From NCBI GenBank assembly GCA_963726775.1, contig CAVSDL010000001.1:434001-498000 (forward strand): DNA of 64,000 nucleotides, read 5' to 3'. The translations under genes and the position numbers were made by a program. Every line of letters begins with the position of its first letter. Position 1 is the stretch's first letter. The DNA is from CAIWHR01 sp963726775. Its GTDB lineage: Bacteria > Pseudomonadota > Gammaproteobacteria > Burkholderiales > Casimicrobiaceae. Positions 19,407 to 28,803 of the stretch are shown one piece after another. The notes under the pieces are model-generated. The model saw only the letters and a list, made by a program, of their open reading frames with translations, was not told where the DNA came from and made no database searches.

Positions 19407-19490
19407 AGCGCTGGCCGATCCGATGGAAGGGTTTGAACGTTCGACCTTCGGGTTATAAGCCCACGGACATCGATCCGCCAAGACTGCGCT
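19407..19490 (-). ncRNA. tRNA-fMet-like structured element (probable tRNA relic)
   Basis: Seven bases after the maeB stop on the same strand. The anticodon-arm region GGGCTTATAACCCGAAGGTC is nearly identical to bacterial initiator tRNA, but with TAT in place of the CAT anticodon. AGTCTTGG resembles the D-loop and GTTCAAA the T-loop. Standard cloverleaf acceptor and D stems do not form. Instead the ends make a long imperfect pairing: AGCGC with GCGCT, TGGC with GCCA, then GATC/GATG blocks, enclosing two hairpins (GTGGG-loop-CCC and GAAGG-loop-CCTTC). This looks like a diverged tRNA gene reshaped into a three-way junction. It could be a tRNA relic, an old attachment site or a 3'-UTR structure. 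Confidence 0.4.
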
Positions 19491-19497
19491 CCGCGCA

Positions 19498-21774
19498 TCA
19501 GGCTCCGCTTCCCGCGGCATCCACCACCGCGAGCGCCGTGAGATTGACCAGCCGGCGGACGGTTGCGGACGGCGTGGCGATCAACACCGGTTTGCGCGCC
19601 CCGAGCAGGATGGGGCCGATCGTCACGCCGTCGCCGGCCGTGATCTTCAGCAGGTTGAAGGCGATGTTGGCGGCATCGAGGTTCGGCATGATCAGCAGGT
19701 TGGCTTCGCCCTTCAGAGCCGAGTCCGGATGGACGCGGCTGCGAATGGCTTCCGACAGCGCCGCATCGCCGTGCATTTCGCCGTCCACTTCCAGTCCGGG
19801 CACCCGCTCGGCAAGCATCCGGCGCGCGTCGCGCATCTTGCGCGCCGACTTGGAATCGTCGCTGCCGAAATTGGAGTGTGACAGAAGCGCCACCCTGGGG
19901 ACGAGGCCGAATCGCCGGACCGCGTCCGCCGCGAGCCGGGCTATCTCCACCAGTTCGTCGACCGAAGGATTCCGGTTCACGTAGGTGTCGCAGATGAACA
20001 CGGTGCGATTGGGCAGGAGCAGTCCGTTCATCGCGGCGAACACCGGCGCGTCGGGCTTCCGGCCGATGACGTCCGCGACGTGGCGCAGATGCGCCTGGTA
20101 CTTGCCCACGGTGCCGCACAGAAGCGCGTCGCACTCGCCCAGCCGCAGCAGCAGCGTGCCGATGAGCGAAGGCTTGCGCAGCACCGCTTCCTTCGCATCT
20201 TCCGGGGAGATGCCGTTGCGTCCCATCAACTGATAGTAGAGCTGCCAGTACGCACGGTACCGCGGATCGCTGTTGATGTTGACGAGCTCGAAATCCTTCC
20301 CCGCCTTCAGGCGCAGCCCGAACTTCTCGACGCGCGCGGCTATCACCTCCGGGCGGCCGATGAGCAGGGGTTTCGCCAGCCCCTCGTCCACCACGACCTG
20401 CACGGCCCGCAATACGCGTTCCTCTTCGCCTTCGGCATAAACAACGCGCTTCGGCGCCCGTTTGGCGCCGGCGAATACCGGCTTCATGATGAGGCTGGAG
20501 TGGTAGATGAATTGCGACAGGCGCTCGCGATAAGCGTCGAAATCGGCGATCGGCCGCGTTGCCACGCCGCTGTCCATCGCCGCCTTCGCCACCGCGGGCG
20601 GCACGATCACCACGAGCCGCGGGTCGAAGGGTTTCGGAATCAGGTATTCCCGACCGAACGTCAGGTCCTCTCCGGCGTAGGCCTGGGCGACGATATCCGA
20701 CTGTTCGGCGTGGGCGAGCTCGGCGATCGCGCGCACGCAGGCGAGCTTCATTTCCTCGGTGATCGACGTCGCGCCGACATCGAGCGCCCCGCGGAAAATG
20801 AACGGGAAGCACAGGACATTGTTCACCTGATTCGGATAGTCCGACCGGCCCGTGGCGATGATGGCGTCCGGCCGCACGGCCTTCGCAAGCTCCGGCAGGA
20901 TCTCCGGTTCCGGGTTCGCAAGCGCCAGGATCAGCGGATCGGGCGCCATGACCTTGACCATCTCCTGCGTCAGCACCTTCGGGCCGGAAAGCCCGAGATA
21001 GACATCCGCGCCGTCGATGGCATCCAGCAGCGTGCGCGCGGCGATCTTTCGGGCATAGCGCGCCTTGTTTTCCTCCATCGGCGTCTCGCGCCCGGCGTAG
21101 ATCACGCCCCTGCTGTCGCAGACGATGACGTGCTCGCGCTTGAGCCCCAGGCCGACCATCAGATCGAGACACGCGATCGCGGCCGCGCCTGCCCCCGAGC
21201 ACACCAGTTTGACCTTGGCAACGTCCTTGCCGACGACCTTGAGGGCGTTGAGGATGGCCGCCGACGCCACGATCGCCGTGCCATGCTGGTCGTCGTGGAA
21301 CACCGGGATCTTCATCCGCTCGCGCAGCTTCCGCTCGACGTAGAAGCAATCCGGCGCCTTGATGTCCTCCAGGTTGATCCCGCCGAACGTCGGCTCCAGC
21401 CGCGCGATCGTCTTCACAAGCTCTTCGGGGTCGTTCTCGGCAATTTCGATGTCGAATACATCGATCCCGCTGAACTTCTTGAAGAGGCAGGCCTTGCCTT
21501 CCATCACCGGCTTGCCGGCCAGCGGACCGATGTTGCCGAGCCCGAGAACGGCGGTTCCGTTGGTGATGACCGCAACGAGGTTGCCTCGGGAAGTGAGCGC
21601 ACGCGCTTCATTCGGATCGGCGGCGATCGCATCGCAGGCGGCCGCCACTCCCGGCGAATACGCGAGCGCAAGATCGCGCTGGTTGATGAGGCCCTTGGTC
21701 GGCGTCACCGAAATCTTGCCCGCGGTGGGCAGGCGATGGTACTCGAGGGCGGCAACGCGCAGTTGTTCGTCCAT
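19498..21774 (-). CDS. maeB: NADP-dependent malic enzyme (MaeB type, malic-PTA fusion)
   Basis: Oxidative decarboxylation of malate to pyruvate with NADP, cytosolic, 758 residues as usual for MaeB. The N-terminal malic domain shows LAYSPGVAAACDAIAADP and VFHDDQHGTA; the NAD(P) fold has CSGAGAAAIACLDLM. From about residue 430 a phosphotransacetylase-like domain follows (RVVYAEGEEERVLRAVQV), typically regulatory (acetyl-CoA sensing) and not catalytic in this family. The start MDEQLRVAALEYHR at 21774 matches the family N-terminus; a longer in-frame extension upstream lacks homology. It stands alone, with a structured element just past its stop. Confidence 0.95.
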   Translation of the reverse strand: MDEQLRVAALEYHRLPTAGKISVTPTKGLINQRDLALAYSPGVAAACDAIAADPNEARALTSRGNLVAVITNGTAVLGLGNIGPLAGKPVMEGKACLFKKFSGIDVFDIEIAENDPEELVKTIARLEPTFGGINLEDIKAPDCFYVERKLRERMKIPVFHDDQHGTAIVASAAILNALKVVGKDVAKVKLVCSGAGAAAIACLDLMVGLGLKREHVIVCDSRGVIYAGRETPMEENKARYARKIAARTLLDAIDGADVYLGLSGPKVLTQEMVKVMAPDPLILALANPEPEILPELAKAVRPDAIIATGRSDYPNQVNNVLCFPFIFRGALDVGATSITEEMKLACVRAIAELAHAEQSDIVAQAYAGEDLTFGREYLIPKPFDPRLVVIVPPAVAKAAMDSGVATRPIADFDAYRERLSQFIYHSSLIMKPVFAGAKRAPKRVVYAEGEEERVLRAVQVVVDEGLAKPLLIGRPEVIAARVEKFGLRLKAGKDFELVNINSDPRYRAYWQLYYQLMGRNGISPEDAKEAVLRKPSLIGTLLLRLGECDALLCGTVGKYQAHLRHVADVIGRKPDAPVFAAMNGLLLPNRTVFICDTYVNRNPSVDELVEIARLAADAVRRFGLVPRVALLSHSNFGSDDSKSARKMRDARRMLAERVPGLEVDGEMHGDAALSEAIRSRVHPDSALKGEANLLIMPNLDAANIAFNLLKITAGDGVTIGPILLGARKPVLIATPSATVRRLVNLTALAVVDAAGSGA

Positions 21775-22307
21775 GCTGGTCTCCAGTCCGATTCGACGAT
21801 GCGGCAAAGAAGTGATTTTACTCACTCCCGCGCATCGCCGGCGACGCGGCAGGCCCGCTGACATCGCGGCGGCGCCGACGACGGTTCCCGCGGGAAATGC
21901 GACCGACTCACGCCACTGGAATTCGGCGAAACGGGCCGGCCTTTCCCTCGGGTGTTCGGTCTCATTCTCATTCAGCGCCGGAATCCACGTCGCCGCGACG
22001 GCTCGCCGGGTTGGCTCGAGTTTGACGGTGGATCCGCGCAGTCCGCCGGCAGCGAAGGAACGCTGCGCCGTCGGCGCCAACCAGAGCCAGACTTTGGCGC
22101 GATTCCGGGAGCTTCGTTGCTACCGGATCCGGGGAGGGTAAGGAGGGACGGAGACGCCCGGGGGAAGCAGCCCCGCACCTACCCAAGCGCCATCTCGACG
22201 TGCAGTTCCGCCTGATCGTGGCGAAATTTCCCGGGAGCGGCTTGGCGACCGCAATCCGCCCACGTCGCGCCCGGTGACGCGGCTCCGCTAATTCGCCAGA
22301 CCGCCGG
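21775..22307. other. intergenic stretch between maeB and spoVR
   Basis: About 530 bases upstream of maeB and downstream of spoVR. Open frames here on both strands look Arg/Ser-rich and random. It must hold the maeB promoter and the spoVR terminator, but no convincing -35/-10 pair or hairpin with a T-run was found by eye. Confidence 0.35.
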
Positions 22308-23795
22308 CTACGCCGCGCATTCGACGACATCCCCGATGCGGTCGTCGTCTGCCCAGGTTTCGAGCCGCACCGCGAAACCCCACAGCCGGCGCAGGTGAGC
22401 GACGACCTCGGCCGCCGCATCCGTCAATGGCCGGCCGCGATGGAGGACATGGCGCAGCGTCAACGAACGATCGCCGTCGCGGTCGAAGCGAACAATCTGC
22501 ACGTCGGGAACGCGAACTTCCTGCGCGTGCTGCTGCGCGAGAAGCTTGCGCACGCGCCGGTAGCCGTGTTCGTCGTGGATGCTGTCGACCAGAAACGCAT
22601 CCTCGTCTTCGTGATCCGCCAGCGCGAACAGGTGAAACTCGCGCATCAGCCGCGGCGAGAGGTACTGGGCGATGAACGACTCGTCCTTGAAATTCCGCAT
22701 CGCGAAGTCGAGCGTCGCCTGCCAGTCGCTGCCGGCAAGCTGCGGAAACCACGCGCGGTCCTCGGCGTCGGGCGCCTCGCAGATGCGCCGGAGATCGGCG
22801 AACAGGGCATACCCGAGCGCATAGGGATTCAGCCCGCTGTAAGCGCGCGAATCGAACGCCGGCTGCGCCACGACATTGGTATGATTCTTCAGGAATTCCA
22901 GCATGAATCCGTCGTCGACCAGGCCTTTTTCGTGCAGTCGATTGAGGATCGTGTAGTGCCAGAAGGTCGCCCAGCCTTCGTTCATCACCTTGGTCTGCGA
23001 CTGCGGATAAAAATACTGTGCAAGCTTACGGGTGATTCTCACCAGCTCACGCTGCCAGGGTTCGAGTTTCGGCGAATACTTTTCGACGAAGTAAAGAATG
23101 TTCTCCTGCGGATCGCCCGGGAAGTTCCCGGTGCGACGGGTCGTGGCTTCCGACGCGGCTTCCGGCAGGGTCCGCCACAGATCGTTGAACTGTCGTTCGC
23201 GGTGCGCCTCGCGATCGGCCAGTCGCGCGGCTTCCGCCCGTAGCGTCAGCGCCGCCGGCCGCCGATAGCGATCAACCCCATGGGCCATCAGCGCATGGCA
23301 GGCGTCGAGAACCTCCTCGACCGCCACCGCGCCATGCCGCTCTTCGCATTCCATCACGTAGCGGCGGGCAAAGACGAGATAGTCCAGAATTGCGTCGGCT
23401 GCGGTCCACTGCCGAAAGAGGTGATTGCCCTTGAAGAAAGAGTTGTGACCATAGCAGGCGTGAGCAATCACCAGCGCCTGCGTGGTCATCGTGTTCTCTT
23501 CCATCAGGTACGCGATGCAGGGATTGGAATTGATGACGATCTCGTACGCGAGGCCCTGCATTCCACGGCGGTACGCCTGCTCGTTGCGGATGAACTCCTT
23601 GCCGTAGGACCAGTGCGGATATCCCACCGGAAGGCCCCGCGTCGCGTAGGCGTCCAGCATCTGCTCCGACGTAATGATTTCGATCTGGTTGGGATAGGTA
23701 TCGAGCCCGTACTCCGCGGCGATCTCGGCGATCGCAGCGTCGTAGCGTTCGAGCAGATCGAAATCCCAATCGGCGCCATGCGAAATGGGATTCAT
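22308..23795 (-). CDS. spoVR: SpoVR-family protein (YcgB-like)
   Basis: 495-residue SpoVR/YcgB protein. Diagnostic segments: WSYGKEFIRNE, YEIVINSNPCIAYLMEENT, HACYGHNSFFKGNHLF with conserved His residues, and WATFWHYTILNRL. The molecular activity of the family is unknown; in non-sporulating bacteria it is coexpressed with prkA and yeaH under stress or stationary phase. The ATG at 23795 overlaps the yeaH stop by four bases (ATGA), so translation is coupled. Last gene of the prkA-yeaH-spoVR operon. Its length is normal. Confidence 0.95.
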   Translation of the reverse strand: MNPISHGADWDFDLLERYDAAIAEIAAEYGLDTYPNQIEIITSEQMLDAYATRGLPVGYPHWSYGKEFIRNEQAYRRGMQGLAYEIVINSNPCIAYLMEENTMTTQALVIAHACYGHNSFFKGNHLFRQWTAADAILDYLVFARRYVMECEERHGAVAVEEVLDACHALMAHGVDRYRRPAALTLRAEAARLADREAHRERQFNDLWRTLPEAASEATTRRTGNFPGDPQENILYFVEKYSPKLEPWQRELVRITRKLAQYFYPQSQTKVMNEGWATFWHYTILNRLHEKGLVDDGFMLEFLKNHTNVVAQPAFDSRAYSGLNPYALGYALFADLRRICEAPDAEDRAWFPQLAGSDWQATLDFAMRNFKDESFIAQYLSPRLMREFHLFALADHEDEDAFLVDSIHDEHGYRRVRKLLAQQHAQEVRVPDVQIVRFDRDGDRSLTLRHVLHRGRPLTDAAAEVVAHLRRLWGFAVRLETWADDDRIGDVVECAA

Positions 23796-25057
23796 TGCGA
23801 CTCCTTCTTGAACAAATCGCGAAACACCGGGTAGATCTGCTCGCGCTGCGAGGCACAGCGCATCGCGAAATTGGCGGTGGAATCGGCAACGCGCTCGTAC
23901 TCGGCCCACAGCGCCGAATCGTGACTTTCGGAATTTGCGGAGTTCAGCTCGAGGTACGTGTAATAGCGCGTCGCGGGCAAGAGCTGCTCGCGGAGGAATC
24001 GCGCGCTGCGCGCGGGGTCGGAACCGAAGGCGTCGCCGTCGGACGCCTGCGCCGCATAGACGTTCCAGCCGTGGCCGAAACGTTCGCCTCGTATCTTGTC
24101 CGCAAGCTCCAGCGCCGAGAGGACGACCGTACCGCCGCTGCGGGTGTCGTGGAAGAACGTGTCCTCGTCGACTTCCTCGGCGTCGTCCGTGTGACGAATG
24201 AATATCAATTTCACTTCGCTGTACTTGCGAGTGAGGAAAAGATAGAGCAGTGTAAAGAAGCGCTTCGCAAGATCCTTCTTGTCCTCGTCCATCGACGCCG
24301 AAACGTCCATCAGGCAGAACATCGCTGCTCTTGCGACCGGTTCCGGCCGCAACACGCGATTGCGGTAGCGAAGATCCGGCTCCTCCAGGAACGGGAGTCC
24401 CTTGCGGCGGCGCTCGATGCGCTCCAGCTCCGCATAGAGCTTCGCGGCTTGATCGGCCTGTCCGACCGCGGCGGCCAGCGTGAACGCTTCCTCGAGCGCG
24501 TGCGATTCGCGCGTGAGTCCGCCGCCGAGCGCGATCCGGCGCGCCAGAGACTGCGACAACGTGCGGATCACCGCGAGGCTGGTCGGCGCCCCGGATTTCG
24601 TGAAGCCGGCGCGGATGCTCTTGTAGCGATCGGCGCGCCCCAGGTCGGTACGCGCGAGATTGGGCAGCTCGAGGTCGTCGAAGAAGATCTGCATGAACTC
24701 TTCGCGCGACAGCGCGAAAACGAACTCGTCTTCACTTTCGCCTTCGCCGCCTTCGGTGCCGTTGCCCCTGCCGCCCGCGCCGTTCGGCCGATCGATGCGA
24801 TCGCCGGCCACGTATTCGCGGTTCCCGGGCAGCACGAACTCGCGGTCGCCGCCGCGACCGAAATCGAACGACGGCTCCGAGATGTCCTTTATCGGGACGC
24901 GGACTTCACCGCCACGCTCCATGTCGGTGATGTGCCGTTGCCCGATCATCTCCTTGACCGCGCCCTGGATCTGCGCCTTGTAACGGCGCAGAAACCGCTC
25001 GCGGTTGACTGCACTCTTGCCGCGGCCGTTGGGCCTGCGGTCGATGAGATGGAGCAT
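23792..25057 (-). CDS. yeaH: DUF444/YeaH-family protein with VWA domain
   Basis: 421-residue YeaH/YhbH protein. The N-terminus (MLHLIDRRPNGRGKSAVNRE) is the family signature for a basic nucleic-acid-like leader. A Gly/Glu-rich linker around residues 95-110 precedes the conserved middle, and a von Willebrand A-like fold follows with a MIDAS motif in MDVSASMDEDKKDLAK. Known as the partner of the PrkA/YeaG kinase; the precise role is unresolved. Located 29 bases after prkA and overlapping spoVR by four bases. Confidence 0.95.
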   Translation of the reverse strand: MLHLIDRRPNGRGKSAVNRERFLRRYKAQIQGAVKEMIGQRHITDMERGGEVRVPIKDISEPSFDFGRGGDREFVLPGNREYVAGDRIDRPNGAGGRGNGTEGGEGESEDEFVFALSREEFMQIFFDDLELPNLARTDLGRADRYKSIRAGFTKSGAPTSLAVIRTLSQSLARRIALGGGLTRESHALEEAFTLAAAVGQADQAAKLYAELERIERRRKGLPFLEEPDLRYRNRVLRPEPVARAAMFCLMDVSASMDEDKKDLAKRFFTLLYLFLTRKYSEVKLIFIRHTDDAEEVDEDTFFHDTRSGGTVVLSALELADKIRGERFGHGWNVYAAQASDGDAFGSDPARSARFLREQLLPATRYYTYLELNSANSESHDSALWAEYERVADSTANFAMRCASQREQIYPVFRDLFKKESQ

Positions 25058-25086
25058 CCTCGTTTCCCGTCACGGCAAGGGGCTGG

Positions 25087-27012
25087 TCACGATGACTTGT
25101 GCACGCGCAGGTACCACTCCGCCAGCAGGCGCACCTGCTTCTCGGTGTAGCCCTTGGCGACCATGCGGGCGACGAAATTCTGGTGCTTTTCCCTTTCGTC
25201 GGTCGACGCCTTGGCGTTGAACGAAATCACCGGCAACAGGTCTTCGGTGTTCGAGAACATCTTCTTCTCGATCACTTCGCGCAGCTTCTCGTAGCTGCTC
25301 CATGCCGGATTGTGGCCATTGTTGTTGGCGCGGGCCCGCAGCACGAAATTGACGATCTCGTTGCGGAAATCCTTGGGATTGCCGATTCCCGCAGGCTTCT
25401 CGATCTTCTCCAGTTCGTTGTTGAGCGCCCCGCGGTCGAAGCTCTCGCCGGTCTCGGGATCGCGGTAGTCCTCTTCCTGAATCCAGCAGTCCGCGAACGT
25501 GACGTAACGATCGAAGATGTTCTGACCGTACTCGGAATACGATTCGAGATACGCGGTCTGGATCTCCTTGCCGATGAACTCGGCGTACCGCGGCGCCAGG
25601 TGTCCCTTGATATGTTCGATGCAACTGCGGCGCGTTTCGTCGGGGAGGTCCTCACGGGCGAGCCGCTGTTCGAGCACGTACATCAAATGCACCGGATTGG
25701 CGGCGATCTCGTTCTGATCGTGGTTGAATACCGACGAGAGGATCTTGTAGGCGAAACGGGTCGACATGCCGGTCATGCCTTCGTCCGATCCGGCGTAATC
25801 TCGATATTCCTGCAGCGTCTTGGCCTTGGGGTCGACGTCCTTCAGCGTCTCGCCGTCGTATACGCGCATCTTGGAATAGATGCTCGAATTCTCGGGCTCC
25901 TTCAGTCGCGTCAGCACCGAGAACTGCGCCATCATCTCCAGCGTTCCCGGCGCGCAGGGTGTACCCGAGAGTGACGAGTTGGCCAGCAGCTTGCTGTAGA
26001 TCTTCACTTCCTCGGAAACGCGCAGGCAGTAGGGAACCTTGACGATGTAGATGCGGTCGAGGAACGCCTCGTTGTTCTTGTTGTTGCGGAAGCTGTGCCA
26101 TTCCGATTCGTTCGAGTGCGCCAGGATGAGGCCATTGAACGGGATCGCCGAGAATCCTTCGGTGCCCTTGAAGTTGCCCTCCTGCGTCGCCGTGAGCAGC
26201 GGGTGCAGCATCTTGATCGGCGCCTTGAACATCTCGACAAATTCGAGCAGCCCCTGATTGGCAAGGCAAAGGCCGCCGGAGTAGCTGTACGCGTCCGGAT
26301 CGTTCTGCGAATGGCTCTCCAGCTTGCGGATGTCGACCTTGCCGACCAGCGACGAGATGTCCTGATTGTTCTCGTCGCCCGGCTCCGTCTTGGTGATCGC
26401 CACCTGGCGAAGCACCGACGGCTTGATGCGCACGACGCGGAATTGCGACAGGTCGCCACCGTGCTCCTCGAGGCGCTTCAACGCCCAGGGCGACATGATG
26501 CCGGTGAGATAACGCCGCGGGATGCCGTAATCCGTCTCGAGAACGGCGCCGAAGCGCTCGGGAGAGAACAGGCCCAGCGGCGATTCGTTGACGGGCGACC
26601 CTTTGATCGCGTAGATGGGCCGCGATTCCATCACCACTTTCAGCCGCTCGGCGATCGACGACTTCCCGCCGCCGACCGGTCCCAGCAAATAGAGGATCTG
26701 TTTCCTTTCCTCCAGCCCCTGCGCCGCGTGCTTGAAGAATGCGACGATCTGATCGATCGCATCCTCCATTCCGTAGAATTCGCGGAACGCGGGATAGCGC
26801 CGGATGACGCGATTGCCGAAGACGCGCGCGAGATGCTGATCGTTGCGGGTGTCGACGAGTTCGGGCTCACCGATTCCGGCAAGCATTCGTTCCGCCGCGG
26901 TCGCATAAGCCCAGGGCTCACGTTTGCAAAGTTCGAGGTAGCCCTCGAGGCTCAATTCCTCGTCCTGGGTGGCCGAATAGTTCGACCGATACTCTTCCAG
27001 TAGCGTCGTCAT
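25087..27012 (-). CDS. prkA: PrkA-family serine protein kinase (YeaG)
   Basis: 641-residue cytosolic protein with an AAA-like PrkA N-terminal domain and a C-terminal kinase-like domain. Walker A appears as LLGPVGGGKSS near residue 111. Family blocks include FREFYGMEDAIDQIVAFF, GLILAHSNESEW and the C-terminal KDFRNEIVNFVLRARANN. The start MTTLLEEYRSNY at 27012 is the family N-terminus. First gene of the prkA-yeaH-spoVR operon, which in enterobacteria responds to nitrogen limitation and the general stress sigma factor. About 1 kb of gene-free DNA lies upstream. Confidence 0.96.
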   Translation of the reverse strand: MTTLLEEYRSNYSATQDEELSLEGYLELCKREPWAYATAAERMLAGIGEPELVDTRNDQHLARVFGNRVIRRYPAFREFYGMEDAIDQIVAFFKHAAQGLEERKQILYLLGPVGGGKSSIAERLKVVMESRPIYAIKGSPVNESPLGLFSPERFGAVLETDYGIPRRYLTGIMSPWALKRLEEHGGDLSQFRVVRIKPSVLRQVAITKTEPGDENNQDISSLVGKVDIRKLESHSQNDPDAYSYSGGLCLANQGLLEFVEMFKAPIKMLHPLLTATQEGNFKGTEGFSAIPFNGLILAHSNESEWHSFRNNKNNEAFLDRIYIVKVPYCLRVSEEVKIYSKLLANSSLSGTPCAPGTLEMMAQFSVLTRLKEPENSSIYSKMRVYDGETLKDVDPKAKTLQEYRDYAGSDEGMTGMSTRFAYKILSSVFNHDQNEIAANPVHLMYVLEQRLAREDLPDETRRSCIEHIKGHLAPRYAEFIGKEIQTAYLESYSEYGQNIFDRYVTFADCWIQEEDYRDPETGESFDRGALNNELEKIEKPAGIGNPKDFRNEIVNFVLRARANNNGHNPAWSSYEKLREVIEKKMFSNTEDLLPVISFNAKASTDEREKHQNFVARMVAKGYTEKQVRLLAEWYLRVHKSS

Positions 27013-28013
27013 CGTCGTCTTCCCAATAGGCAGTACAGCAAAATGCCGGGTTCCCTGGTCGTTCCCATCCGCTCGCGGCACACCGGGCGGATCGCCTCTT
27101 GGTTTTTTCGCCAAACTCACGCCGGCATCGTCGCGCATGCGGTCGCCCGCCTGCATAAGGGTCGAGCGGGCATGACGGGCCCGAAGTGTCGCTTTGTGGT
27201 GACAGTCTCCACGACCACAATCGGGCCTACCATCCGCCGGACCGCCGATGCTTCAGCAATCTTGGGTCGCATCACGCATAAGCCGTGCCAACCTGAAAAG
27301 ACGCGGACCGGTTCGCCGGCACCATGCCTGTCGATGTCCATTCGGGGTTCGGCCGAAAGGCGCAGCTCGGGACTCCCGGCCAGCGTCGAGAGGGGCTTCG
27401 TTGCGGCGCACCAAATCAGCGAGCGCAGGATGGCGACGGCACCCACGTCGGCGCGCGCTGAGACTTCAAGGCGCCGGCTATTTCGAACACGGCCCAGGTA
27501 TGCGCGCGTGTAACAGGCTCAGTCGACACCATGGAGTGACCCGATTTGCGAACTGACCATCTACGTAGCAGTGGGTGCCGTTCGGGAACGGGATTATGCC
27601 GAGGGCCGCCGAATACCCATTACGATATGAGTGGTACATCGGGCAGCCAGCGCGTTGTGGCGCCGCCCGTGATCAACGTGCCATGTCCGCGTCGTGCAGC
27701 CGCGATACGCGCGGACCGCGCTGCCATGCCGCACGCCTGGCTCGGCAAGGCTCAATGCCACTGAGAGCGTCATCACCGGATGCTTCTGCTACGAGGGTTA
27801 GCAGCCAACGCATGTCGACGGCCTTTACACCCACTCACCGCGCTCTGGGGACAGTCGCCACAACTTCATGTTCTAGCAGGGTATTTTTATTCTGCACGAT
27901 TCTTGCTCACCTGCTTGAGACGCAGGACTGCTTTGCCAGGGTCCGCTGTAACGACACCAAGGCTCGCTCCAATTCTGCATCGGGCGAGCCGCGCCTTGCG
28001 GCAACGGGACACC
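27013..28013. other. gene-poor 1 kb upstream of prkA and the PEP-CTERM gene
   Basis: Divergent intergenic region. Several frames of 60-160 codons exist but none has a recognised domain, a ribosome site or a signal peptide. It must carry the prkA promoter near 27013 and the PEP-CTERM promoter near 27900. Base composition is somewhat lower in GC than the neighbouring genes. Confidence 0.35.
27892..27906 (+). promoter_or_regulatory. possible sigma-54 promoter of the PEP-CTERM gene
   Basis: CTGCACG-ATTC-TTGC matches the sigma-54 consensus TGGCACG-N4-TTGC except at its first two positions, and lies 107 bases before the start codon. PEP-CTERM genes in several betaproteobacteria are sigma-54 dependent through PrsK/PrsR. 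The altered -24 GG makes this only suggestive. Confidence 0.3.
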
Positions 28014-28706
28014 ATGAACATTCATAGACTTGGCACGTTGACGTTGGTCACGGGCTGCCTGCTGGTTGCCGGCTCGGCGAAAGCAATCTTGACCTCCTAC
28101 ACAAGCAAAGCCGCGTTCGACGCGGCCATCGCCAGTCTGAGCGACGTGCAAACCATCGACTTCGAATCCGACCTTCCAGGCACTGCCTTCATAAGCGGCA
28201 CAGGCACCGGCGGGCTCACGTTCACCTATTCGATTGCCGGACCGTCGACCTTGCAGGTCTCCGACACCTTCGGCACGACTTCGGGGCTCAATTACCTCGG
28301 GCTCGACAACCCCGACACCGCGTTCTATCTGGGCGACAGCTTCACGATCATCTTCAACCGTATCGTCTCTGCCGCAGGCCTGTACCTGATCGCCGGGAGC
28401 GATGCCCAAGCCGGCGACATGCAGTTGTCGGTGACCGGTGGTTCGGTATTCAATAGCGCCACTGCCGACACCCTGGTGAGTGATGGCCAGGCCTTCTTTC
28501 TGGGTTTGCTGGAATCCGATCCCGCACTGGGGTTCACCTCGGCGACGGTGAGCGGCGTGTTCACGCCCAACGCGTTTCTCGCCTTCACGGCCGACGACAT
28601 CACGAGCGCCGCCAGCGCCGGCAGCGCGATCCCTGAGCCGGGTGGTTGGGGGTTGGTGTTGGCCAGCCTCGCTGCGCTGGCGGCATTCAAGCGCCGCCGC
28701 CGCTGA
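28014..28706 (+). CDS. PEP-CTERM sorting domain protein
   Basis: 230-residue exported protein. A signal peptide (LTLVTGCLLVAGSAKA) begins the protein, and a tripartite PEP-CTERM signal ends it: IPEPGGW, a hydrophobic helix (LVLASLAALAAF) and KRRRR. The middle is Thr/Ser/Gly-rich beta-type sequence with a DFESD motif near residue 45, common in this group of surface proteins. Such proteins are sorted by exosortase and often accompany exopolysaccharide. No exosortase gene is in the window. The ATG at 28014 is chosen because the signal peptide starts there. Confidence 0.88.
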   Translation: MNIHRLGTLTLVTGCLLVAGSAKAILTSYTSKAAFDAAIASLSDVQTIDFESDLPGTAFISGTGTGGLTFTYSIAGPSTLQVSDTFGTTSGLNYLGLDNPDTAFYLGDSFTIIFNRIVSAAGLYLIAGSDAQAGDMQLSVTGGSVFNSATADTLVSDGQAFFLGLLESDPALGFTSATVSGVFTPNAFLAFTADDITSAASAGSAIPEPGGWGLVLASLAALAAFKRRRR

Positions 28707-28803
28707 AAGCGCTTTCGCTCTCGCGTCCCGAAGCGCCGCGGCATCGACGCCTTCGTCACCACGACCTGCAGCCGAATCGGCTGTTCACTCGGAGGAGAAC
28801 ATC

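Noticed and set aside
19407..19490. Functional tRNA-Met or tRNA-Ile
   Set aside because: The acceptor and D stems of a cloverleaf cannot form and the T-stem has a mismatch, so a working tRNA is not supported.
18596..21349. 917-codon minus-strand frame spanning into maeB
   Set aside because: It runs in another frame of maeB and then through the intergenic region; translation is Arg/Gly-rich and without homology.
20080..21861. 593-codon plus-strand frame opposite maeB
   Set aside because: Antisense shadow of maeB; no ribosome site or domain.
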